This document shows, piece by piece, positions 12,115-25,000 of a stretch of DNA of 64,000 nt. Position 1 is the first letter of the stretch, and each line of letters opens with the position of its first letter. The DNA comes from Acanthopleura granulata (taxonomy: Eukaryota > Mollusca > Polyplacophora > Chitonida > Chitonidae), in the NCBI GenBank assembly GCA_016165875.1, contig JABBOT010000005.1, positions 30,275,943-30,339,942 of the forward strand, in the 5' to 3' direction. The position numbers and the translations under genes are program-made. The notes below the pieces were generated by a model that was given only the letters and a program-made list of their open reading frames with translations, had not been told where the DNA came from and made no database searches.

Positions 12115-13266
12115 GTACATATAATGTGTCTTCTAGTGGCAGGGAGAGCCCATGCCGGGAAAGAGCTGCCGCCACTGGAATATCTTTACGAAGACATCAG
12201 ACATGACACTCCACCCAATCACATTAAACTGATACAGGACCGACCAGTCCTGTTTCCTTGCTCTAACCTATCAGCGCTGAGCGCCAAGCGAGGCAGTAAC
12301 AACTACTAGTTTTATACTCTTAGTGTGACACCACCCGGAGAGAATCTTAACCTGGTACCGGTAAATGTGTTAGTTGGTTGAGTGGTATTATGGGTTTCTG
12401 AATAAGCGCAGAGTCCCATGATAAAGGGATAAAGTAATAATAATCTTGTTGCTGCCAAGCACTCGGATGATGCTCTTCGAATATTTCTAAAAGCAACATG
12501 ACGATCAGGATTGCAATAGTTGGTCGGGTTCCCAATAATTCGTTAGCATGGAAAAAGCTGAATTTCAGTCTCATTAGACTCAGATCCTTGGTTCTGGCTG
12601 TGACACTACGATCTAACACTGGGTCATTGTTTATTCGTGTTCTAAGGAATTCTGGGAGCCTCTCTGGAATACGTAATGTCTAGCTAATGTGCATGTTCAT
12701 ATTATAACCGCTCGGTCAGCGTGTGGCTTTTTGTCGTTCTTTCCAACTCTCAACTCCAGCAAAAGCGCTCTTGTAATTTCGCGCAAACGGTGGCATTCAG
12801 CACGATTAACACCAGCTGATCCCGTCGTCATCGGAAATCTCTTGTCTGTGAAAGCGATCATTGGCCACGTCAGGGTTTTTTGCCTCAAATCGAGAAGCAG
12901 CTCACTGATTTGAATAAACCCACAGAAAATATTTAACACTGGCAAGAAGTCATATCGTGTTATCATATAGCGCCCACACGATCTGATTTGAATGAGACTG
13001 GCTGAACTTTAAGGTACCAGTGCGAGGGTGAACAACAAAGATATTTCGAATATATATGAAAGTGCACTTGATTGGTATAATTTCCGTTGCATAAAAACGG
13101 CCTTTCCCATCACCCAGGCCTGCTGAATGTCACCATGTCTGACACTTATCTCTCAACGCGTTTATTTTAACAATGTCAGTGTAAGTAGAAATTTGGACAG
13201 TTTATATCTCCATTAGTTTACTGCTTGCTATGTACTGGTATAAATGGTCTTTTAACATTAACTGTC

Positions 13267-13340
13267 TATATAACCTGGCCCCTAAGAACGACGCCTGCTG
13301 ATGAACTGCTCTTTCTTCACTAGACAGGCACAGATCTAGA
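13267..13340 (+). pseudogene. Duplicated promoter and 5'UTR exon with a lost splice donor
   Basis: This matches 3665-3735 (TATATAAC, 'gatgaactgct', 'ggcacagatct'). Where the parent has GG|GTGAGT, this copy reads AG|ATGAGT at 13338-13345, so the GT donor is gone. Confidence 0.6.
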
Positions 13341-14932
13341 TGAGTGTGTAAAAATCTACTTTGCCCAGTTCTATTTTAAAGAGAATATGCTTTTACATAG
13401 AGTATACTATAGAACCTGAAAATATGAAGGCACATGCATGTAGAATCTAGAATTTTCACGGCCAGAGGTAAAGTTAGGTTTAATTCTTCACATAATTATT
13501 TACTTTTTTACTCATATATTTATTCAGGGAATGTCTGTTCTGTGAAATGACACTGGTCTCCCACAGGCCTATACACAATCAACATAGAATACTATTTAAA
13601 TGCATAAGATACTAAATATTTAGGCAATAAACAAAATTAATGTTCTCTTCCTTAAGTGATTTTTTCATATAATTAAGAATTTATAAATATTATAGGAAAT
13701 AATGATGAACAAACATAAGGGTTAAGAATTAAATAGTTTACGTTAAGATTACATGGCAATCCACTCCGATTTTATAAACTTTCCGATTAGATATGGAGGA
13801 AAATTACCATATTAGGCACTTCGAAAAAGAAGACCGGGAGAGCGTAATCCTCCTAATCCACAAACCTGAGTCAGAATTAAATGAAGAAAACGGAATTTGT
13901 ATTTGGAATTTCGCTTAATAGAAATAAAATTTAGACTGGACAAAATTTCAACTGTTTTTTCATAGCCATGAGAAAACGAATATGTCGCTTATATTGAAAA
14001 GTAATAACTAGAAACTATACCGCAGTTCTTAAGTTCAAAACCTCCATCAAAGCCATATATACACAAGTGCATGATGGGTTCCAAGACGGTCCAACACTAT
14101 GCTATAAACACATTACCGAGATAAAAAAAAATCACGCATTTTTGTGCAACCTGGGAATCGTAAAGAATCCTTTTTGCCGCCAAAATACAATGGATTAGTC
14201 TAAGCCTGTGCACATAATTTCTTACATTACGCGGGGAATTTCTTTTCGTAAAGATTCTGACAGAGTTATATAGACCGACAACCAGATGAACAAATGCATG
14301 CTGGCAAAATCATAAATAATTGTTTTGAGAGATTGAAAAATTAATATTTAAGCTTTTATTTAAACCTTGTACATTTAAAAATATGTGTGAGATCTTTATC
14401 AGCATGATCCGTAGTTCTGTAAATTCCCCCCACCCGAAGGAACTTCGAAACAAACTTTGTACGTATATACATATCCCTGCTTCCAAAAATGCATGAACTA
14501 TTCTTTTCTTAAAGAATGAAGACACACGTTGAAATGAAGTAATCATCAAAAGAACATTTACTTTTACATACTGTTTTAGTTTTTCCATTCAATGAAATGG
14601 ATATGATTGGATTGGGTTGGTTTTATTGACTATATCAATTATGTAGTAGGCTGGTAACGTTGATTTTGCAAATATTTATTTCTGTCAGGCCGGAATAAAA
14701 TACTCTGCCCCTGTAAAGTTTGCTCTTGCATAAAATGGTGAATTTACCGTTGTCCTCCCATATTTGAATTTTATGAATATTTTTCTTGCAGACAATCACA
14801 TACCCTGAGCAAGATGACGCTAGCCGCGGTAGTAACGGCTTTACTCACGTCTCCAGCCGTGCTGGGGTTTGCAATGATAGACCTGTACAGAGCTGCTCGA
14901 CAATCGAACAAGGTATCAAATCATCCGTTATT

Positions 14933-14934
<2 letters not shown>

Positions 14935-15004
<70 letters not shown>
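14935..15004 (+). repeat. (AT)n microsatellite, about 70 bp
   Basis: An uninterrupted AT run in intron 1 of the EF-hand pseudogene. The parent intron has only a short AT stretch at the same place. Confidence 0.95.
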
Positions 15005-15007
<3 letters not shown>

Positions 15008-15249
15008 TACATGTATTATTATTACTATTATTATTATCGCTCACGTATACACTGGAACTTCTCGGAATGACCGATGACCTTATGACAAAAAGCTAACATT
15101 TGGTGTTCAATGCACAGGCCTATATAATGGTTTAATATATAGTTTTATTGTACGATGACCTTTTTGGTCGCCCATGGTACAGGCCATTATGTTCTTGATC
15201 CACAGTAATGGTCGTAATATTGCCAACGGTGAATAAAAAAATCACGGGC

Positions 15250-15432
15250 AGTGGAGCTCATGCAGGCTGCCTCTTCGATCGCACATGGCAAGGTCTACCA
15301 GCAACCTACGGATGGCCGTGCGTATTCCCTGGCTCTGTCCGGTTTCCTCCCTCCATAATATTGGCCAACGTCTAAGAAGTTGAAATACTCTTGAGTTCGC
15401 CGTAAAACACCTATGAATCAAACAAATAAACA
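15250..15432 (+). mobile_element. SINE copy
   Basis: Body 'aaggtctaccagcaacctac' with 'cctccctccataatattggc', and the tail 'aatcaaacaaataaac'. Confidence 0.8.
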
Positions 15433-16305
15433 GATTAATATAACACAAATGACTTTCGATCGTATAAAGCCCTTTGGATGATTTTGGATGATCCTACGTT
15501 GACGAAATGGTGGGAAGACTTGGGCTGGATCAGGGTAGAGGTACTGAGGCGAAAGGTTACGTACTGACAGTGGGAAGTCTGATCGACGTTGGTGGACAAA
15601 AGCGGTAAGATTTACTGAAGACATTTTTCTGTGAACAAATATTATGTGAAGCACCCAATAAAAGGGATTTCAGTTTCTTGTCTGAGCAAATTCATAGGTT
15701 AATGGAAAGCTCTGAAACGAAGATTACTGTTTTGAAGAGATATAAAGAAATATAAAATTATTTTAAGATATTTTTCACCTGTGTTTTCAGGATATTTTTC
15801 GACAGTGTTCGGTGATTGATGAAATGACGCCATCGATGGCGAGTCAAGCTTGTTTGGCAGCTATCACCGTTGACGTCCCCACAGCAGCTACTAAGTTTTC
15901 GGACTGGCCGCCAGAGCCTAAGAAAACCTGCAGTTTAAGACCATTATTACACATAAAAAAGTCCATAAGTTTGTTGTACTTTTATATTTTAGGACACATC
16001 CTAAATGTGTAATTATAAATAAAACCAGTCGTTTCATATATCCTTTAAAATCAAACTGCAGTGTTGATCATACCCTGGTATTGTAAAGTTCATCAGGTGC
16101 GACATCGTACTGCGACATCGTGTTCAAATTGTCATCTCTCATTTCCAAACAATGTTTTCGGATTTCCATTTCAAGACTTCATTCCAAAAGTTTTCATCTA
16201 TTTTGTTGACCGTTTATTGTCACCAAAAGCCCAAAAACAATTTAATCAGGGAAATCTTAAAAAAATTCTCGTAATTATACGATTTTAACCAGATGTCTTG
16301 TGCTA

Positions 16306-16544
16306 GAGAGGCTGAAGTTAGCACCGCTTTGCTTTTTCGTTATTCGTTATTCGAGATCGATTGATTGATTGACTGATTGATTGATTGACAGTTGTAATAG
16401 AACTGGTGCCTATTTTCTTATTCGGACCTCAACTCTTCTACTTTTTGCTCTTCCGTGTTTTTCGTTATTCTAATGTGGACGTCAGCACGTTTTTCGATTT
16501 CGAATAACGAAAAACCAAAGTGGTGCTAAATTCAGCCTGCTCTG
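16306..16544. mobile_element. MITE-like insertion with TIRs and a candidate 6-bp target duplication
   Basis: The left end 'ggctgaagttagcaccgctt' plus 'tttttcgttattcg' is the reverse complement, with few mismatches, of the right end ('cgaataacgaaaaa' plus 'ggtgctaaattcagcc'). GTGCTA flanks both sides (16300-16305 and 16545-16550). The parent intron at about 6980-7015 lacks the element, which gives an empty site. Confidence 0.7.
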
Positions 16545-17999
16545 GTGCTAACTGACTGTTTTGTTCACAGAATGACATCGTGCGGCGTCGTATTTAGAAA
16601 ATCTGGCAGGAGGAAGACAAGTGGAAAGAGTCGTGGACGTGCTACTCAGAGTAATGGGATATAACGTCGACAGGCTTTTCTTGGTAAGTGTTGTGATCAT
16701 ATCTGAAAATCTCACGGTTTCTGCGGGAATCTCGCGTGACTCATGGCATTTAGCAAGATAAGAGTGACAGCTTGTAAGGAGGTGTGTAGGTCACTTCACA
16801 CTTTACTGCATACATGACAGTTCGTATCTCTGATTATTGTTTATTTAGATGCCTAGGTATCCCAACAATTTAAATGATCGAGTAATTTAAGACGCACGCG
16901 GAAGGAAGGAGGTGGGATTTTTCTTTCTATATAAATTCATAGGTGGTAACTTATAGTATAAGGAGAACTTCCTTCCTCAAAAGACCCCGTGGCTCGCGCG
17001 AGATTTTCGTGGAAGGCAGATAGGATTTTTTTAAAGTTATTATTCATAATTCAAATATAAAACCATTACAGATGTGTGAAACAGACTACATGTATGTTTC
17101 TATGAGGAAACGTGATTCCTCCAAGTCTTTTTCTGTAGCTTGGATTTCCTACCCAGTCTGTGTATCTGGGCGTCCCTAAATTAGCCTTTGTTTTCTCCTG
17201 TTCTTGTAGGCCGAACGTATTGCAGCTGATTTTCAGCATATTCTGGACAGCAACAGTGATGGACTCATAAGCTCTGATGAGATGGAAGATTTCTTGATTC
17301 TGAACATGTTCCTGTGAAATGACGAATATGACAAAGAAACTCTCACAGACGCGGATGAGGACAACGACAGTAACTTCAGCACAGAAGGTATATTTCACGG
17401 ATATCCGATAAACTGACTCGTAAAAAACAAACCATTTATTTTTTTTTTCTTCAATGGCGTTTTATACCACGTTATGCAGGGATGATGCATTCTTTATTAT
17501 TCTTGAAAGGGAAAAACTCGTAAAACTGCTTCCTGCCTTTAACGAAGGGGTCCAATGCCTTGTGCTTCTTTGGTCTTTGTTGAATTACGTCACATTTCTA
17601 GGTGCATTTGTACTCAGAAAGCACTTAGGTAGTACACAACTACTGCAGGATTACTGCAGAAAACTTCTTATAGAGAGGAGAAGGGACACGCTGTTAGAAA
17701 AGAGAAAATAGTTACGATCCCTGGTACTTCCCAGGGATCCCTGAAGACGACTGGGAGAAATCAGCGTGTGAAGGAATACCCTTCGGATTTCATTTGGTGT
17801 CACGGGAAGAAGAATGGGGCTAGACTGGTAGACATTTGAGAAGAAATATCGCTCTAACCTCTGAAGGTGTTACCTGAACACGAATAGGGCTAGGCTTCTA
17901 GATATCTCGGGAGATGTATGTCACAGACTTCTCCAGGCGTCACCGGGAGATGAACGGGACTATTCTGCACGGCAGATATCTGAATAGGAATTTGTGGTT

Positions 18000-18110
18000 T
18001 GATTCGTTGTCCATCCGCCAGGTACCATGAAGTTGACCGCAATTATATATACGTGAAACATTTTTGAGTATGGTGTCAAAGAAGACTGACGTAAATCAAT
18101 AAGCCAGCTA
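18000..18110 (+). mobile_element. SINE fragment (duplicate of 9525-9650)
   Basis: Degenerate body end and tail in the same relative position as in the parent EF-hand gene. Confidence 0.55.
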
Positions 18111-18182
18111 GTAAACACGTAAGAAACGTAAAACGGAGAGTCTAACTTTTATATAATTTATGTATATATATACATTGCCTTA

Positions 18183-18270
18183 GAAAATTTTACTTATACG
18201 ACGTCGGCCTACTCTATGGTGGGAGGAAGCCGGGTAGAGCCGAGGAAACCCACGGAAGGTCTAACACTTG
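18183..18270 (-). mobile_element. SINE fragment (duplicate of 9718-9835)
   Basis: 'cgacgtcggcctactctatg' and 'gtgggaggaagccgggtaga' match the reverse body. Confidence 0.65.
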
Positions 18271-19919
18271 GTTTCAGTAAATAATTGTGAATAAAACGCG
18301 ATGTATGTAAATATTTTATCTAATGGACAGTTTTTTGACTTTAAATTTTTCTGTTGTCTTCCAGAGATCGACAATTGTCACATCTCGCTGGCTACGGATC
18401 ACAGTTGGTTGTTCGACCGGGTGTATGTGTACACTCGGGTGTACCAGCTGGCCGGAATAGACACGGCAAACGAATGGGCCGAGATAGAGTAATGCTTGGC
18501 CCGATGTACAGTCCCTTGATTGCCCCGATGTGAAAGAGCAATCATACATGAACAAGTAGTTTATCACGGAAGATGGAATGTTACATGAATAGCCAAAATT
18601 TCGTGTGTGTTCTTTGTTTTTAGAAACACATGTAAATACGTGTACATGTTAAAATTAAACTTAACTGTTAAAGGAAATCCGTTTCATTTTTACTCTGCGG
18701 CAAAATCATTTCTTTCTACAATCACTAATAAGTTTCTAGGCCATAGTACAAAATACAGGCCAAAGTTTACTTTATTAGACTTGTTATTAGTTAACAGTGT
18801 ATAGCCCCTGAGAAAGCAAAGCTGTGTGAAAATGCGAAATTACCACATTTATTTATTTGACACGGACAAAAACATTGTTTTGTGAAAATACTATTGTAAG
18901 TAACTACTCTCCAGTTCACGCCACATACGTTAGTATTGCATTGTGAGGTAAGGAATACTCACGAAAGGATTACATGTGAAGAATTTCAAATGAAAAATCT
19001 GTGATGATCAGCATGAGCCGATTAACTTGATACAATGTATGTGGGCCATACTGCACACATGTCATGTTCTTGCCCTCCCGATTGAGTATATACCTGAGTA
19101 TCAGTTACTTTTATTGTTTTAATTCCCCTTCCTTCCGCCGATAATGAGTTAGTGGATTGAACGGAGTGATGGGTGTCTGCCAAGGATGTTAGTGTCCTGA
19201 TTAGAACAGAGGCTGAACAAACATGCTCAAAATAAAGTAATGCGAATGTTAACCCAGTAGAGTGGAGTGAATGGAGTAATGGTGATCTGAATAAGATAGC
19301 AGACAATAAACCGGCCATTATATATAGTGTAATGATAACGATAAGCTGTTAATGTGAAGTTGAATAGGACAATGGTGGTCTTAGCCGGGTGAGGCTTGAG
19401 AACGTTCCTATGCAGAATGCAGAAAGATACACAGTTTCAGAATGCTTTGGTCTTCTTCAGTGACATTAATAACCATTAGAGTAAATGATAAACGTCATAT
19501 CAAGTTGTTGTCTTCGCTGTATGGGTAATGTAGTGGGACACACCGTGTGGGTGAGAGATGAGGAAATGCTCAAGTTTTTAATATCCGCTTGAAAACTTAT
19601 ACTTTGACATCTTTGGTACATGTAACTTTCAACATCGTTACAAGTTTCTATGAGTTAAACTCTTGGGATACTTCCAACTGCATAATTCTGGAAAAATTGC
19701 AGTGTTGTGGCTATTTCTGAGGAAATGTTTTCGGCGCAAAGGTGTGTGCTTGACTGACGTGTTTATCGACTGTAGTCATGGCGCTGTTTAAGTTTTACAA
19801 ATCATAAAACCTATTTCTATGGATATATAACTACTGAATAAAGCATTTAAGACAAGAAAAGAATACCTCTTATTTGACATTTGCATAGGCCACATGATAC
19901 ATTCCATAGATAGAAGTAG

Positions 19920-20115
19920 GCCTATAGCCTGGGGGTGTCTGTGGCTGAAGGTCCAGGTTCCTCTCACCAATGTTGTTGTTGTAAGTTCAAGTGCACCTCA
20001 TGCTGGCTTTCTCTTCGGCGGGACATCCTGTCTCTGCAACTCTGCCCGGTTTCCTCCCATCGTACTGCTGACAGCCGTAGTATAAGTGAAATATTCTTGA
20101 TAGGCGTCGGAATCA
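19920..20115 (+). mobile_element. SINE copy
   Basis: Diverged head with 'gtaagttcaagtgc', then 'cggtttcctcccatcgtact' and 'gtgaaatattcttgataggc'. Confidence 0.7.
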
Positions 20116-20771
20116 TCCTGAAACAGTGTTTCAGCTCGTGAACGAAAAGGCAGAGTAAGGCCAACATCATGGCATCATAATTATGAGGCTCAGCGTATCT
20201 ATATTTTTTTCTTTAACTGAAAATCTATAAAATATTTAAATACTACGTTCTAGTTGCATTGTCTACGCTCATCTCACTTAAGTTCCTTAAAATTGTTTAC
20301 ACGGCTTCATGGTGGCTTGATATTTCGAACACAGATTAACTTCCCTAATGCTAGGTTTACAGGTCACAAGCCATCGTGAACAAAACAGGATGGACGTGAA
20401 ACAACGCGGAGGGAAGGGATGGGCAAACGCGACAGGCCGCGTCTGCCGTGGATGCCGGGTCAGATTTTTAAACTGTCAAAAAATTTACTGCGGCAGTCAC
20501 GGCGCGGATGAAAACCTAGTAGACGGTAGTAAAACGGGATGACCAAAAAACCACAAAAAACAACAACTACAACAAAAACGCAACAATACATAACAGGCTG
20601 TAACAAAACTTATAGGTGGTGCGTCGTTGGACGGGAAGCATGTGTATTCCAGGCATCTCACGGTCCTTTCAAACTTTGTCATGTTCTGACGCGTTTTTTC
20701 AGGGTTCTCATGACAATTTAGGGTATGGACCCGGTTGAGGTCACTCCCGTTTTCAGAGTTGAGACCTTTTA

Positions 20772-20856
20772 AAACGAAAGGTCGAAAATGCGTTTTCGCG
20801 TGTTCTCAGTTTCGACCTTCGCTCTTTCGCGTTCTCACGTTTTCGACCTTTCGTTT
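20772..20856. repeat. Perfect 17-bp inverted repeat with 51-bp loop
   Basis: AAACGAAAGGTCGAAAA (20772-20788) is the exact reverse complement of TTTTCGACCTTTCGTTT (20840-20856). The loop and flanks carry further GCGTTTTCGCG and GCGAAAACGCG pieces, so nested foldings are possible. Confidence 0.85.
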
Positions 20857-21817
20857 AGAAGATCGAAACTGCGAAAACGCGAGTGGCCACATCAGGCTTC
20901 CATACTAGGGTGTATGGTCCCGGCACGTCCCGGCGTATGACGGTTTCCAGGCACGGCGCGATACGGCGCGTTGCGTCCTATTATGGTCTAACACGGTACA
21001 GAAAAAAAGGGCTCGACAAGGCAGCTTCATCTCAGTCTGAGCAATCGACGACACATTCGCAAGACCTAACAAAACTTGAATACGGAGAAAAAATCCAATG
21101 CACACCACGTTTCGGGCAAAGGGGCCTGCAGTGGCCACCAGGAACATGATGTAACCCTAGCAGAATAGACATACTATTTGCAACATACCGCAACAAATTA
21201 CCCCGATAGGTGTAACAGCTTACCCCGTGTATACCGGGAAAATCATTACAACATTTTTATAGCATGTCATAACGAGAATTCTTGGTTTAGCAATTGATCA
21301 GTCTTATTAGAGAGGTTAAGAAACTGGTCAGCCAGGTACGAGTACGATCTGTGTCGGTGTCACGGAAAAACTGTTAAGCTGGCCGAGTAGCACGAGTAAG
21401 ACCCATGAAGTAAATGAGACTAATTTTATATTTTCATGAAATCATCAGAGATATAAATCAAGAATGACACAAAGCAATATGCTGTCTGTAACATCTCAGC
21501 ACCGGAGTAAAGTTGCATAGTCATATAAAAACGGCAGCCCCGTACAGTAAGCCTCTAATCGTACCCATGAAACACCTGCAACTGACTTATAACGTATTTT
21601 GGCTTAATTTCTACTTTTTGCAAACAAATATCTGTACTTACGATAGAATAATTCTTCCAGAGTAGGTAGCACCATATTTATTCCACATTTAAACGGATAA
21701 AACAACCAAATAATGACTCGGAAATTCGTAACGAGTAAATACCGCTCAACTCGTAGAAAACGAGGAGAGGGCACGACCTAAATTTGCCGGGCATAACATC
21801 ACACACCCCAATAACGA

Positions 21818-22028
21818 TGACGTCGTTTACGAGTTGCATAACCTGTATATTTTGTCCATTCAGTCGAGCAAAAGCATCAGGTTCCATCGACATCTCTTCA
21901 TGATAAGTTCTAGTGTGACGTCATTAGACACGTTCATTAATACCTTAAATTTGTGAATTGTGACGTCGCATCTTCTCTCGTATCACGTTCGACGTCGACT
22001 TTTGTTGTCCCTCTTGTGACGTCACAAG
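21818..22028 (+). promoter_or_regulatory. Cluster of CRE/ATF-type sites before the first pseudokinase gene
   Basis: Two perfect TGACGTCA palindromes (21916-21923, 22017-22024) and two TGACGTCG sites (21818-21825, 21961-21968) lie within 270 bases of the start codon at 22086. The last perfect site is the core of a 16-base palindrome, CTTGTGACGTCACAAG. TGACGTCA is the known CREB/ATF-family site. Regulation by that family is inferred. Confidence 0.55.
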
Positions 22029-22085
22029 GCCTTGGATACGCACAGGTCTGCTTGTGTTACTGGTTGGAAAACATGGGGCAGCAAG

Positions 22086-25000
22086 ATGTTTGAGGTTCTG
22101 CGATTTGGCGTGGCTTGGATGGCTATTTTGTTGCTGGCGGGAATGACCTCTGTCCCACCGGGGACAGACCAACCTTCTTGGTAAGCAGATGATACAAGTT
22201 TAATCTGATAGAGATTTCCAGACCTCTAATCAGTTCATAACTTGTTGGGCCCTCAGAGCAGATAGGGCAGTTAACATTTTAAATTCTTAGTGGTGATACA
22301 TCGAGAGCTTAGTGACGTTATTACTTTTCAGAGCATGATACATTATTTATTAACTGAACAAGCTTTGATATGTATATTCTCATGTTGCTTTGTGGGAAAT
22401 GTGACAACGCAGGGAATATCTAGCTGCTTGGTATTCTCACTTTTATATCTACTTTTTAATTTTTTTCTTTTTTTGGTTAAACATGTTTAAGCATACTTAA
22501 GCAATTTGCCCCATTTAAAATGTTTCAAGAAACCGGGTCTCATATCTCTATTAAGTCTTAAATCGTAAATGTTAACTGTAAGCCCCAAGTCCTAAGTTTT
22601 ACCAGTCGGTACACAGTAAAGCATTGGTATTATTGTTCAGTGAAACGATCGTATGTCGTAAGCTTTAACTGAAGACCTGAGTTACGAATTTCGACCTGTA
22701 GTGAAATAGGACCTCGGGCCCAGAACAATATTACAAACATAGTGAATTAAAATAAATAAAAACGAAATCCTACTTAAGAATTAACAATGATCTGGCCCAT
22801 TACGGGTGGAACGATGTTGACAAGTATGAATGCTTTCCACAATGTACTAAAACAAAGCTATATTGTCCGGATGCACGTTTAGGATATGTGAACCAAGAAA
22901 TCCTTAAAACTGGTTTCATTAAGCGAGATTCAATGGATATATAGGAAAATATATATTGGCAAAATGTTATTGAAAGAACTGCTGTACGTTGACTTGGTTA
23001 CAGTTGCCAGGCAGCAGTGGAGCGTGACAACATGTCATTTCGTCACTGGATCTCTCATCATTTCAAAGATTATGCACCCAGTTTTTCTCCACTTGTGGAC
23101 GACACAGACCAAGCTTACAACAAACAGCCTGGACTATGCTCCAAAACAGAATCGGGGTTGTGGGCTCGAATCGTTGGTGACAGAGAGTGAGTATTTATTT
23201 ATTTACTTGATTGGTGTTTTAAGAAGTACTCAAACATATTTCATTTATACGACCGCGGCCAGGCCATGGTGGGAGGAAACCGGGCATAGCCAGGGGAAAA
23301 CCGTCCGTAGGTTTCTGACAGACCTTCCCACCTGCGGTGTGTTTGGACATTTCAGAAATTAGAATAATTTCTTGTCGCCGTAGGAATTTATGTACGCTGT
23401 TCCTACAGGATGATAAAAAGATGGATATTTTCACATTACACATTTCACAACTTAGGTCTACATGTGGGTGACTTTATTTTTATTATTGTGTTTTGGATTG
23501 GTGTTTTACGCCGCACTGAAGGATATTTTACTTATACGACGGGGGCCAGCCTTATTGGTGGAAGGAAACCGGGCAGAGCCTTCCCACGTATGGCCGAGAG
23601 AAAGCGAGCATGAAGTGGGCTTGAACTTCTAATGATGGCATTGGTGAGAGGCTCCTGGGTCATTACATTGCACTAACGTCCTAGAGTGCTTTATCGTCGA
23701 TGTTCTGCTTTTACTCTCTATGTACTAATCGTTTGTATTAGTCTAGTAGGAGTACAGGCTTGTACGGATTTAGAGGGTACGATAAGACTGGCCTGTTATT
23801 AGATGAACTTGGCATATCGCAGGCATAGTATTATTTATTTATTTATTTGGTTGGTGTTTTACGTCGTACTCAAGAATATTTCACTTCTAAGAAGGCGGCC
23901 AGCATAATGGTTTGAGGAAACCGAACATAACCCGGGAGAAACCCACCGTCATCCATAAGTTGCTGGCAGGCCTTCCCACGTACGGCCAAAGAGGCAGGTA
24001 TAGTACCAGGCAGGCAGGGTATTCTTGGCGGATATGTTTATGAACATATTGTTAGGGAGGTCTAATATCACACTTGTAACTGGATGATATCAGACGTCAT
24101 CAGGATATGGTGAATCCCACATGACAGCATACCAATCGTAACCAAACCTGACCATTTTGGAAGAAAACTAAATTTAACAACATATTCTTCTGTTCCAGAC
24201 CTCGTCCCAACGGGTTGCTTCTCAGCATATTTTGTGAGACCCGCCACCATACCATGTGGATCATAAAATACATCTCTGGGGGTCAATCATGGAAAGAGGC
24301 TAGGAGAGCTGTGGAAATCATGACAGAGGAGGTTGTCACTGGTTGTTTGTGGACGCTTTCAGAACTAGCCAAGATATCCATAACGGTTTTAGGAGCAAGC
24401 ATGGAGGTTACAAAGAAGCACCTTCCGACGCCTTGGGTTAAAAAGTTGTCACGTTTTTCGGCTAATCTGGAAAAAATGGGCGCCGCTGACGTGGGTCTGT
24501 ACTCCGTAGACTTGATTGCCACCTATCTGCTGGAACTAACAATTACAGATGTCATCTCGTTTGTGAGAAGTTTGAAAGAACCTGCCACTGAAATCACGCT
24601 TGGCTGTGGTAATATGTTGTTTGATGCTGTAAGAAACGTGGTGGACACGTGGGAGCGTTTTATCCACTTCGTAGAGGACCACTCAGGACAACCATTCTTT
24701 CATTCTGGGTACGGAATATTTACTCTTATTTCAAGTCTGTTGAGCGTTTCCTTTGAATGCTCGAGGGCAGCTGCGGCACAGCTTTTGGAAGTCATAAGTA
24801 ATGTGGAATTTGGTGAAAATTACGCACGACTGTGTGAAATAGCGTCCAACAGTTTGGAATCGGGGGTACTAAATGTGATTGCCAAATTAATGTCGTACAT
24901 TCTCAGAGAAAGCTGTCGGCTTTATTCAGCAGTGATGTGTGTTTTGTGCCTCAGTTGTTCTTCTCTACCGAATTACATCACAGAAATGTTCAGTAACATC

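Larger units (their letters stand above)
10331..13260. other. Intergenic stretch between the EF-hand gene and its copy
   Basis: No supportable exon is seen. It contains one minus-strand SINE (11592-11812) and a 9-bp perfect hairpin (12091-12114). Confidence 0.5.
14814..18492 (+). pseudogene. Tandem duplicate of the EF-hand gene, disabled
   Basis: Exon remnants are 14814-14912 (signal peptide, 33 codons, intact), about 15541-15604 (only the 3' part of exon 2, with the EF2 loop partly deleted), 16571-16683, 17210-17387 and 18365-18492. Most splice sites survive, but the copy is broken. The EF1-coding part of exon 2 is missing. Exon 3 has TGA at 16573-16575 in the ancestral frame. Exon 4 has an in-frame TGA at 17315-17317 and small indels after EF3. 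The first exon and the last exon (stop TAA at 18490-18492) are still well conserved with the parent at 5365-10059. A shortened product from exon 1 plus intron sequence cannot be excluded, but a four-EF-hand protein is not possible. Confidence 0.8.
18493..21815. other. Intergenic stretch
   Basis: I see no supportable exon. It contains a SINE at 19920-20115, an A/C-rich stretch at about 20538-20590 and a CpG-containing inverted repeat at 20772-20856. Short open frames near 20883-21149 have no recognisable domain. Confidence 0.5.

Noticed and set aside
14814..18492. Second functional EF-hand gene
   Set aside because: In-frame stops at 16573 and 17315, loss of most of exon 2 and a mutated leader donor rule out a full product.
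20883..21149. Small basic protein of 88 codons
   Set aside because: It lies in CpG-rich sequence with comparable frames on the other strand. No recognisable domain.
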